Shown here piece after piece: positions 24,139-32,549 of a stretch of 64,000 bases of DNA. The notes under the pieces are model-generated. The model ran no database searches. It was not told the origin of the DNA and saw only the letters and a program-made list of their open reading frames with translations. Source of the stretch: Nostoc sp. NIES-3756 (GTDB taxonomy: Bacteria; Cyanobacteriota; Cyanobacteriia; Cyanobacteriales; Nostocaceae); the NCBI RefSeq assembly GCF_001548375.1, contig NZ_AP017296.1, positions 124,001-188,000 of the forward strand, given 5' to 3'. Both the position numbers and the translations under genes were made by a program. Each line of letters starts with the position of its first letter. The stretch's first letter is position 1.

Positions 24139-26606
24139 TGAAAAATCAACAATTGCTCAAGTACCTGCTCATGGTGGCAGTTAGTTGTTTGTTAGCTATC
24201 AATGAGCCAACATCATTGATGGCTCAAGCGAATGATGAAGAATTACAACAAGCACAATCACTGATTCAACAAGGACAAAAACAGTTAAATCAAGGACAGG
24301 CATCACAAGCATTACAGTCTTGGCAGCAAGCAACGCAAATTTATCGACGGCTTCAAGATGAACAGGGAATAAAAGGCAGTCTGATCAATCAAAGTATCGC
24401 ATTGCAAACATTAGGTTTAACCCCTCGTGCTTGCAATGTACTGATAGAGGCATTGAAACTAAATTCTGCCTCCGGAATTTGTACTTCTCCAACGCCATCT
24501 AATGAAACTACAAAACTGTTCGAGCTATTTGACAAAAAAACAGTCTCATCGCTTGATTTGTTGGCATTACAAAATTTAGGTAATGCACTGCGTAAGTTAG
24601 GAAAACTTACTGAATCAGAAGCAGTATTGAGCAAAACTCTTATGCTCTCTGAAAAACAGCCTAGTTTCAATACTAGTTCAGTCTTATTAAGCTTAGGCAA
24701 TACTAAATTTTCTGCTTATAAATTCTTCAAAGATAAATATCTGCAAGTAGAAGAACCCGCATTCCGCCAACAGATATCCAACTTAAGCCAACAAAAAGCA
24801 TTAGAAGCGATTGAGATATATCAACAAATTCTTAGCCAGAAGAATATAACTTCTTCTATCAAGTTACAGTCACTCGTACAAAAGTTAAGCTTGTTATTAG
24901 ATTATAACCAGTGGCTAAATAATACTAAATCTCAAAACCCTTCCCTAAAACATGAGCAGCAAGTTCAAGAGACAGTCAATGTTTTATTAAATAATTCTTA
25001 TCTATTTGAAGAAGTCCCAATAAATGAATCAATTTATTCTCAATTAAATTTTGCTAAAAGTTTAAATCAAATTCCTGATAAAACACTAAATTCATTAGCT
25101 ATAAAATATGCCTTAGCAAGTTTACGAAAAGCCAATAGTATAAATAATAAAAGATTAATCTCGTATAGTAGTGGTATTTTAGGAGAGCTACAGCCAGAAA
25201 AAGCTCATACTTATTTAAGTGAAGCGCTAAGTATAGCTCAATCGATCCAAGCCTGGGATATAGCCTATCGATGGCAACAACAATTAGGTAAATTGTATAA
25301 ACAACAAAGAAAGAATCAAGAAGCTATTACATTTTATGAAGCAGCTATTGAAAATTTAAGTAAAGTTAGAGATAACCTTTCCACAAATAATTTAGATTTA
25401 CAATTCTCATTTTATGAAAAAGTCGAACCTATCTATCGAGATTATATACGCTTACTAATTAGCAGTTCTCATCCTCAACTAGATAAAGCAATTCAAGTTT
25501 ACGAACAACTGCAATTGGCAGAGTTAGAAAATTACTTAAAATGTGGCAAGCTGGAATTTATACCTATAAATAGTATTGCTAATCTAAAAAATAAGCCGAC
25601 AGTAATTAATATTATAGACTTAGGTGAAAGCATTGAAGTAATTGTTCGCTCACCAAATCAATCATTACATCACCACTCAGTCAATGCCAAAACTATCAAA
25701 ATTAATCTTGAAGATTTTTTAAATACTTTACAAGATGAAGAATTTGCTGATATCGAAAAATCTGTAATTATTACTCATTCGCAAATATTGTATCAAGAAC
25801 TAATTGCACCCATTAAAAAATATTTACCATCATCTGGAACACTGCTTTTTACTCTTGATAATTCTTTCCAAAGTATTCCGATGAGTCTACTTCACGATGG
25901 GAGAGATTACTTGTTTAAAAATTATAGTATTACAACCACATTAGGTTCTCGAATCCGACCACCCAAAGCTTTGCTCAAAGAACAGCTAAATGCTCTCATT
26001 GCTGGGCTTTCTCAATTTAGTCCTAGTTTTCATTCAAAAAACGCCCCTCCAGGATTAAAACCTTTACCAGAAGTAGAAAAAGAAGTAGTTGATGTTAAAC
26101 AACAGACTAGAGGATCAATTAAGTTACTAAATGAACAATTTACTAGTGACAATTTTCAACAAGAATTGAAAACGGCTAAATTTCCTATTGTTCATGTGAC
26201 TACTCACGGTCAGTTTAGTTCTGACCCTGAACGAACAGTACTATTAGCTTGGGACAAACCCATTAACATTCGAGAATTTGATGGCTGGTTGAAAGTCCAA
26301 AATAATCAAGACCCTATTGAGTTATTAGTTCTCAGCGCGTGCCAAACTGCTAAAGGTAACAAACGCTCTACTTTAGGCATCGCTGGGGTAGCCGCGCAAG
26401 CTGGCGCAAGAACTACACTTGCTTCTTTGTGGTTAGTAGATACTGAATCTACCGCTATGCTTGTTGAGCAATTTTATAAAGGTTTAAACAACAACCTCTC
26501 TAAAGCCGAAGCTCTACGACAAGCACAACTAAGTTTACTTTCTCATCCTCAATATCAGCACCCTTATTACTGGGCCGGATTTGTTCTGGTTGGCAGTTGG
26601 CTTTGA
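24138..26606 (+). CDS. CHAT-domain caspase-like protein with TPR repeats, exported
   Basis: 822 residues. N-terminal signal peptide (to about residue 31, SLMAQAND), then TPR-like helices through residue ~440. A C-terminal CHAT protease domain carries the caspase-type dyad: His690 in VTTHGQF and Cys735 in VLSACQTAKG, then the GIAGVAAQAGARTTLASLW signature. CHAT proteins cleave partner proteins in development, virulence or defence. The exoprotein gene overlapping its start is the obvious candidate partner or substrate. It converges with the gene at 26567 and overlaps its 3' end by 40 bp. Confidence 0.88.
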   Translation: MKNQQLLKYLLMVAVSCLLAINEPTSLMAQANDEELQQAQSLIQQGQKQLNQGQASQALQSWQQATQIYRRLQDEQGIKGSLINQSIALQTLGLTPRACNVLIEALKLNSASGICTSPTPSNETTKLFELFDKKTVSSLDLLALQNLGNALRKLGKLTESEAVLSKTLMLSEKQPSFNTSSVLLSLGNTKFSAYKFFKDKYLQVEEPAFRQQISNLSQQKALEAIEIYQQILSQKNITSSIKLQSLVQKLSLLLDYNQWLNNTKSQNPSLKHEQQVQETVNVLLNNSYLFEEVPINESIYSQLNFAKSLNQIPDKTLNSLAIKYALASLRKANSINNKRLISYSSGILGELQPEKAHTYLSEALSIAQSIQAWDIAYRWQQQLGKLYKQQRKNQEAITFYEAAIENLSKVRDNLSTNNLDLQFSFYEKVEPIYRDYIRLLISSSHPQLDKAIQVYEQLQLAELENYLKCGKLEFIPINSIANLKNKPTVINIIDLGESIEVIVRSPNQSLHHHSVNAKTIKINLEDFLNTLQDEEFADIEKSVIITHSQILYQELIAPIKKYLPSSGTLLFTLDNSFQSIPMSLLHDGRDYLFKNYSITTTLGSRIRPPKALLKEQLNALIAGLSQFSPSFHSKNAPPGLKPLPEVEKEVVDVKQQTRGSIKLLNEQFTSDNFQQELKTAKFPIVHVTTHGQFSSDPERTVLLAWDKPINIREFDGWLKVQNNQDPIELLVLSACQTAKGNKRSTLGIAGVAAQAGARTTLASLWLVDTESTAMLVEQFYKGLNNNLSKAEALRQAQLSLLSHPQYQHPYYWAGFVLVGSWL

Positions 26607-27544
26607 GCTAAGGCCGACAAACGTTCTTGCACCAACTCCACTTCACTAGGTTTTTTTTGGAACCTAGCTAGTTGAAGTGCTTTAGTGTATGCAGTTTTTG
26701 CTTCTTGAGGCATCCATGCCTCTACATAGCGATCGCCTAAGATGCGGTAAAGGCTAGGATTAAAACTGCCTGCGACAACTCGTGTCTCTAATGCCTTGAT
26801 GGTGTCGTTGAGCAGTCTCTGGGACATATAGATTGCATCTAAGTCAATGTAGGCTGTTTCATCAGCAGATAATCCCAAACTTTGAATTGTTTCAGCAGCT
26901 TGACTAATTTGTTGAGATGATTGCTCTGGCAACAAATGTACTACCAAATTAGCATCAATGATGGGGGTATCCCCTTTATTGGCAATCACTATAATTTTAT
27001 TTGCACTGCCATAAGACAATTCTTGTTGGTCTTGAGGGTAAGATAGTGTTGTGCCAACTACTTGCTTTTGCCACTTCACTCCTCCACCAGAAACTTCTAC
27101 AATGTAACTAGTTGCTCCTGGTACAGCAGTCCATGATATCAAAGGGCGACGGTTGATTAACATTTTACCGTAAGGCTGAATAATATTGGGTGCGTTTTCT
27201 CTTCGATTTGGCCCTTTACGATTTGGACAAACATCTGGAGTTAGTAAAGTACATTTCCGGCTTGCCTGAGTTCCTTTGCACATTGAATTTATTATGTAAA
27301 CTCCTGGTTGCAGCTTCAACATTTTTGGGTCGGAGTAACATATAAATAAAGATTCATTTTCTAAAGTAATTTTTTCATTTTGACAAATTAATCTTCCTTT
27401 GCCTGCTTCAACAATTCGCCCAATTGGTTTAGCACAATCGTTCCTAGCCTGTTTTAAAATAGTTTGTCCCCAACTTTCGTGATTGCTGAAGAATAAAGTT
27501 AGCAATGTAATTAATGAGAATAAATTGAAACTCTTTATTTTCAT
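26567..27544 (-). CDS. secreted hypothetical protein with fibronectin-like and TPR-like parts
   Basis: 325 residues with a signal peptide (to about residue 27, SNHESWGQ). A Cys-containing N-terminal domain (GRLICQNEKI and CTLLTPDVCPNR) resembles surface-stress sensor modules of cyanobacterial CHAT/kinase clusters. Then comes a fibronectin-like segment (PLISWTAVPGATSYIVEVSG) and a helical TPR-like C-terminus (YRILGDRYVEAWMPQEAKTA). Likely periplasmic. It is 52 bp downstream of the kinase gene on the same strand and may provide its external input; that link is inference. Confidence 0.65.
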   Translation of the reverse strand: MKIKSFNLFSLITLLTLFFSNHESWGQTILKQARNDCAKPIGRIVEAGKGRLICQNEKITLENESLFICYSDPKMLKLQPGVYIINSMCKGTQASRKCTLLTPDVCPNRKGPNRRENAPNIIQPYGKMLINRRPLISWTAVPGATSYIVEVSGGGVKWQKQVVGTTLSYPQDQQELSYGSANKIIVIANKGDTPIIDANLVVHLLPEQSSQQISQAAETIQSLGLSADETAYIDLDAIYMSQRLLNDTIKALETRVVAGSFNPSLYRILGDRYVEAWMPQEAKTAYTKALQLARFQKKPSEVELVQERLSALAQSQLPTRTNPAQ

Positions 27545-27596
27545 AATCTTATAACAAATACGTTGAAAAAGTTTTAGATGATTTTATCAAGAAAAT

Positions 27597-29459
27597 TTAT
27601 TTTTTAATTTTATAATTTCTTGGAAGTTGGATTCTTTGCAATATTTCTACTCGCCACTGTACTACTTCGGGCAAGTTTGTATTTATTAGCAAACATGGTT
27701 CCCACCAAACTCTAGCACTTTCAAACTTTCCTAAAGCCTCTTGTGTTTTGGCTAACAGGCAATACGTATCTACTCTTTGTAAATCCAAACTTTGGGCTTT
27801 TTCTAAATTTTTTTCAGCTTCTACATACTTCTTTTCTTCATACTTTGCCCAACCTATAGTTTTATATAGTGCTGCTTTTAATTCAGGTTCTTCAGCTTTT
27901 TGTAATCCCTTATTGGCTATATTAATAGCACCTTCATATTGTCTCTGTATAACCTTTATCCGTGCTAAATTACTTACAGCATCTAATGCTAAATCACTAC
28001 TTTTTATAGCTAGATTATATTGTTGTTCTGCTAAATCATATTTGCCCAAGTCGTCATAGAAACTACCTAATCCATAATGAGATTCCCATTTATTCGGTTT
28101 GAGTTTAAAGACTTCTTTATAACTGCTATTTACACATTCAATGTCTTGTAGTTGCTGACATATTAACGCTAAATTATTATACGCGCTATCATTCTGAGGA
28201 TTGTATTTAATAGATAATTCATAATATTGTCTAGCTCTTTGGGGAGAAATATCACGTCTAATCCCTTGCTCTAGGTAAAAATTTGATACTTGTTTTGCTA
28301 TATCAGGTTTGATTTTAACTGCTTGCTGAAATTTGTTTTGAGCCTTATCAAGCTGATTCTGTTCTAAAGCTTTTTTTCCTTGGTTTAAAAAACTTTCTGC
28401 TATTACAGGTTGTGAAAATATGTATGAAGCTAAACTAACTAATAAAAATATACTAACTATACTAATTTTAAATATATGTGAACTAATTATTCGATGAACT
28501 TGAGAATGCCAAGGCAGATTTTCCAATCTTTCTAAAATAATTTTAGTGCTTTGTGGACGTTTTCCCGGTAGAGGTGACATTAACTCATCCAAAAAATCAG
28601 CAAAAGGCTTATCAATTTGAGGCGCTTTATTTCTCCAGATTAGTTTGCCCGTTTTTTGATCAGTTGGCAATTGCAACAAGGACACCCCAGTAACCAAGCG
28701 GACAATAGTTCGACCTAGCGCATAAAAATCCGACTGAGGCACTGCTCTACCGTTAATTTGTTCTAATGGACTGTATAAAGGTGAAATTACAGTTGTAATT
28801 TCGTAGTTCCCTATAGTTGTCTCTGTTCCTCCACTGGCACTAATTTTCGCTAAGTAAGTATCTGTAATACGCCGAGCCGTCCCAAAATCAACTAAGGCTA
28901 ATTGTCCATTTGGTTGCAGAATGATGTTAGCTGGTTTTACATCTCTATGAAAAAATTCATTATGATGTATGACATCAAGAATTTCTACTAATTGTTTAGT
29001 CCATTCCCAAGCAAGATTTTGTGTAATCTTATCGTGGCTCTTTATCCAATCATCTAAATTCTCGCCTTCAATTTTATCCATCAACAAACAACGTAACTCT
29101 AGTGGACTATTATGCGGCGTGAATGTAAAAAAATCATTTATGTTACATTTAGGTATGTTTGGATACTTAATTAACTGTAAAGTTAGAAATTCTTGCTCAA
29201 TCAATTCTCTATATTTAGAAGAGTTCCATTTTAAAACTTTCATCACTCGCCGTTGATGAACAGGATACTCTTGAGTCCACCTATCCTCCACTTCAAACAC
29301 CTCAAAGTAGTTCTGGGGATCTAAGCTTAATTCTCTTAATGGTTTTAGTAGACGGATGCGGTTATTAATTATAAGTGGAGTCCCACAGGCAAGACAGACT
29401 TCTGCATTGTCCGGATTTTTTCGTTGTTCACATAGGGGGTTTATGCAATAAACTGACAT
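27597..29459 (-). CDS. membrane Ser/Thr protein kinase with zinc ribbon and TPRs
   Basis: 620 residues. N-terminal four-Cys zinc-ribbon-like motif (CINPLCEQRKNPDNAEVCLACG). Kinase domain: Lys in RRVMKVLKW, catalytic loop HRDVKPANI, DFGTARR, then the activation segment (SPLYSPLEQINGRAVPQSDF). A transmembrane helix near residue 330 (ISIVSIFLLVSLASYIF) precedes about eight TPR-type helical pairs on the far side of the membrane. The layout resembles cyanobacterial Pkn2/Hanks-type kinases. It probably senses an external partner through the TPRs; targets are unknown. Confidence 0.88.
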   Translation of the reverse strand: MSVYCINPLCEQRKNPDNAEVCLACGTPLIINNRIRLLKPLRELSLDPQNYFEVFEVEDRWTQEYPVHQRRVMKVLKWNSSKYRELIEQEFLTLQLIKYPNIPKCNINDFFTFTPHNSPLELRCLLMDKIEGENLDDWIKSHDKITQNLAWEWTKQLVEILDVIHHNEFFHRDVKPANIILQPNGQLALVDFGTARRITDTYLAKISASGGTETTIGNYEITTVISPLYSPLEQINGRAVPQSDFYALGRTIVRLVTGVSLLQLPTDQKTGKLIWRNKAPQIDKPFADFLDELMSPLPGKRPQSTKIILERLENLPWHSQVHRIISSHIFKISIVSIFLLVSLASYIFSQPVIAESFLNQGKKALEQNQLDKAQNKFQQAVKIKPDIAKQVSNFYLEQGIRRDISPQRARQYYELSIKYNPQNDSAYNNLALICQQLQDIECVNSSYKEVFKLKPNKWESHYGLGSFYDDLGKYDLAEQQYNLAIKSSDLALDAVSNLARIKVIQRQYEGAINIANKGLQKAEEPELKAALYKTIGWAKYEEKKYVEAEKNLEKAQSLDLQRVDTYCLLAKTQEALGKFESARVWWEPCLLINTNLPEVVQWRVEILQRIQLPRNYKIKK

Positions 29460-30086
29460 TTTGCCCAGTCTTTAATAACTTTTCCGATTAAATATAAAGT
29501 TTTGTATCTTATCGTCAATATAATTCTAGATACAGATTTGGCATTTTACTTTATGTGCAAAGCTCTTGAGTATAGATAGTTTCTGTATCTCTCTCAATCT
29601 ACGCTATTTTTTACATTTTTAAGGTTAAATTTTCGTATATTACTCTTAAAGTATGGAGTAAAATAGCCGTTTTTATGATTCAGAATTTAGATATAGCAAG
29701 ACTTGAAGCTTTTTAGTACCCGCCATACTTTTACTAAAGTATGGTCTTGCTAAATTTCTTTGATTTTAATATCTAATATAATTCAGGGTTCTTATAAACA
29801 AAAACTAATCATTTATTTATCTGTTGGTAGAGAATAAATTTTCAGCATCATTGTCGCTGGTTTATATAGAACAAATATTTTTCTTTTTTACTTCCTCTAC
29901 ATTACATATTATTCTTTTTTCAGAGTAATAGTTGCTAGTTGAGATAGTAGAAAATTTCTCTTCATAAAATCAGCCAAATATCACCATACTTTTCAAATCC
30001 ACGGGAACATAGTCCAAAAAATCTAGTATGATTATTGTCAAGTTGAGCTACGCCTAACACCAGTACTTGTATATCAAAGGCACTCT
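29460..30086. other. divergent intergenic region between kinase and NTPase genes
   Basis: 627 bp, AT-rich, no coding-like frame. It contains a nested inverted repeat: outer arms TAGCAAGAC (29694-29702) and GTCTTGCTA (29744-29752), inner arms CCATACTTT (29723-29731) and AAAGTATGG (29736-29744). A further AAAGTATGG lies near 29648. This could be an operator shared by the divergent genes or a small structured RNA. Confidence 0.45.
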
Positions 30087-31628
30087 ATGAGTATACTTAC
30101 TGACTCCAATGAAACTAGTCATTTGCCGGACTCTTGTTTTAGCACTTTGGAAAAACAAAATTTTCATAATTCCTTATTTTCCGTGCCGGAGGCTTTTGAG
30201 TTCTCTTTAGTAGTGGTAAATGACTTGGTGTTTGCCAAAAGAGGCAAACATTTAACTGACGCTGAACTAGTTGTGATGCGGGGAGCGCTCAATAATTTAG
30301 ATTATGAGGAGATTGCCCACAACTCAAATTATACTGTGAACTATTTGCAGAGGTGTGTAGCTCCTCTTTTATGGGATACTCTTTCTGAAACTATTGGCAA
30401 TGGCGATCGGGTAGGAAAGAAAAAACTACGGCAAATATTAGAAGAACTTAACCAAAAGTATCATATCCAATCTCCTTTTGAGCCATATCTAGCTTTATCC
30501 TCTAGTGATAATTCATCTTTAATCATTAGAGGGCAACTACCCGAAATCTCTAACTTTTATGGACGAATACATGAACTCAACCTTCTTAAAGAATTGATTT
30601 TTAAGCATCGTTGCATAACACTTCTAGGGGTAGCTGGAGTCGGAAAATCCTCCTTAGCGACTAAATTAATAGTAGAATTAAGCAAGAAACCTCGACGGCA
30701 ATTCGATGCTTTAATTTGGAAATCACTATCTCATATTCCTTCACTTCCAGAGTTAACGCATGAGCTAATTGCTCTGATTCAACCATCTTTAGTTCCTGAG
30801 TTACCCTTATCTAGTTCTACACATAGCTTGATTTCAATATTAATTCAACAATTGCAATCTTGTCCCTGTTTGCTAGTGCTTGATGGTTTTGAAGCTTTGT
30901 TTCAAAGAAGTAATTTTACACAACGTCTCGAATATAGCATTTTTTTAAATCGTTTAATTGATGAAGCTTCTCCTAGTTGCTTACTTTTAACTACTCGATT
31001 TTTACCTGATGAGTTAAACATTCTCATCAAAAATAATCCATCTACTATTAAAGTTTTTAAACTTAATGGACTAGATATAGATGCAGCGACACAACTTTTA
31101 TCAGATTTAGGATTACAACAGGAAGAAAATTATCAATCTCTAATCAATACTTATTGGGGAAACCCTTTAGAGTTAAAAAATGTAGTTAGCCGAATTGAAC
31201 GTTTCTTTGCTGGTAGCACTCTCAAGTTTCTAGAGAATAAAACTACTCTGATTAGCCTTCAACTTCAGACGATGCTTAATGAAATGTTCGGTCAGGTCTT
31301 AAGTGATCTTCAACGCCGGATTATGATCTGCATAACCGAGGAGTTAGTCTTAACATCTCAGCCAATCAGTTTTGCTAAATTATTAACCCGATTAAGACAA
31401 CTCCCTAATTTACCAGTGTCAACATCAGAATTGATAACAGATTTAGAAAAACTTGAAAGATTATCATTAATTGAAAGTGGAAAAGATAATACTACTAAAG
31501 AAATTACTTTTACTCTGCAACCAGTCGTTAAAAAATATATTAATACAGATCCAGCAGGTTTAGTACATCCCTCTGAGCAGTTCACCCCCTATTCCACCAC
31601 CACTCAAAAAAATATTCATGCTCATTAA
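30087..31628 (+). CDS. STAND NTPase: vMAP N-terminal domain plus NB-ARC
   Basis: 513 residues. N-terminal ~110 residues (VVVNDLVFAKRGKHLTDAEL then EEIAHNSNYTVNYLQRCVAP) match the vWA-MoxR-associated N-terminal HTH domain frequent in cyanobacteria. The NB-ARC ATPase follows: Walker A GVAGVGKSS near residue 185, Walker B LLVLDGFEAL near 268, and a TTR sensor (LLTTRFLP). The C-terminal part is winged-helix-like and lacks WD40 or TPR sensor repeats, so the protein is short for a STAND sensor. Related proteins regulate signalling or defence; the role here is unknown. Confidence 0.8.
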   Translation: MSILTDSNETSHLPDSCFSTLEKQNFHNSLFSVPEAFEFSLVVVNDLVFAKRGKHLTDAELVVMRGALNNLDYEEIAHNSNYTVNYLQRCVAPLLWDTLSETIGNGDRVGKKKLRQILEELNQKYHIQSPFEPYLALSSSDNSSLIIRGQLPEISNFYGRIHELNLLKELIFKHRCITLLGVAGVGKSSLATKLIVELSKKPRRQFDALIWKSLSHIPSLPELTHELIALIQPSLVPELPLSSSTHSLISILIQQLQSCPCLLVLDGFEALFQRSNFTQRLEYSIFLNRLIDEASPSCLLLTTRFLPDELNILIKNNPSTIKVFKLNGLDIDAATQLLSDLGLQQEENYQSLINTYWGNPLELKNVVSRIERFFAGSTLKFLENKTTLISLQLQTMLNEMFGQVLSDLQRRIMICITEELVLTSQPISFAKLLTRLRQLPNLPVSTSELITDLEKLERLSLIESGKDNTTKEITFTLQPVVKKYINTDPAGLVHPSEQFTPYSTTTQKNIHAH

Positions 31629-32014
31629 ACTCTTACAGATGCACTTCTATACACTAGATGGCAGCACATTAAAGTTCATTGCTTATGTACTACTGACCAA
31701 CTCAAAGGGCAATTATCAAAAGCATTTGATAGCGCTTGCTCTTCAAATCTGTCAGTTAAGTAATTATAGGTTCGTGTTGAATGAACTTAATCAATAAGTT
31801 TTCCCGCGTCAATCCCTACAGCATGTTAATCTACCAGGGTTGGCTTAAGAAAAGAAAAACCCTTACTCAATAGGGTAATTTTATCAAAGTTAACACAACA
31901 GGAGGTAATTTACTAAAGAATCAGACTTTACCAGATGCGAAAAGACCCGAAGTTTTGTAAGATCAAGCTTGTCAATATTACGTAAATAGGAGAAAAGCAG
32001 AGAACACATAAAAA

Positions 32015-32245
32015 TGTAGGCAAAACCTACTAAGGAGTAGAGCTTTGCCTGGAATCCGGACAATTGAATAACTTCAGAGCGAGGTTGATCTCGGACTGAC
32101 AATGAAAGTGGGGTTTAAAGTTTGGCGACTTGCATTCCACTGACTTGTCAAAAAGATGCCACGCTGCTTTGCTTTGCCAATTATAGCCAAAAAGGGGAAG
32201 GTAAGGACAGGTTTTGCTGACCTTTTTTTGGCGAATTGGTGAAAA
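32015..32245 (+). ncRNA. candidate structured RNA upstream of the rep gene
   Basis: AGGCAAA (32018-32024) pairs with TTTGCCT (32044-32050), enclosing CTACT-AAGG-AGTAG (32027-32040). CGAG-GTTGAT-CTCG follows at about 32079-32092. The segment ends in a terminator-like structure: CCAATT...GCCAAAAAGG folding on CCTTTTTTTGGC..AATTGG, with inner AGGT-TTTGCTG-ACCT and seven Ts near 32220. No RNA family recognised. It may be a plasmid copy-control RNA or an unknown small RNA; coding is unlikely. Confidence 0.35.
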
Positions 32246-32451
32246 ATTTTATATTTTTTTTAGTAAATTTTTGTAAAGCAGCATCATCAATTCGCAACGT
32301 CCTACGGGTTCTGGCTACGCAATTTGGAGCTATTACACGTTGCAAATTTCAATTTGCACTTTTGGTTTAGCTACTGAATTTTAGGTGGAACCAATTCTGG
32401 CACTCTTGAGGCAGACCATGTAGCACCTGTTGTGTGCTGCTACATCTAAAT

Positions 32452-32498
32452 CCTTAATTGCGAATTGCGTAGCAAGACCCCGTAGGGTATTGCGAATT
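32452..32498. repeat. dispersed Nostoc-type repeat
   Basis: Contains AATTGCGAATTGCGTAGCAA and CCCGTAGGGTATTGCGAATT. A near copy with the same GCGTAGCAAGA(T/C)CCCGTAGGG core lies in 37537-37610. No coding capacity. Confidence 0.6.
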
Positions 32499-32549
32499 GA
32501 AATCAACTCTCTCTGAGACTTGAAAACCAAGTTATCGGAGGAATCTACT

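Larger units (their letters stand above)
31629..32549. other. intergenic region upstream of the replication gene with possible structured RNA
   Basis: About 920 bp with no convincing gene. It contains a small AACCCT/AGGGT hairpin near 31860, the nested hairpins at 32018-32092, a long imperfect hairpin with a T-run at 32172-32245, and a Nostoc-type dispersed repeat at 32452-32498. The position directly before the replication protein suits copy-number control. Confidence 0.45.

Noticed and set aside
31629..31760. 43 open codons after the STAND NTPase stop, possible readthrough
   Set aside because: This length is expected by chance and the residues show no family pattern.
31890..32102. Minus-strand 70-codon frame upstream of rep
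   Set aside because: Coincides with the strongly structured segment and looks like antisense noise.
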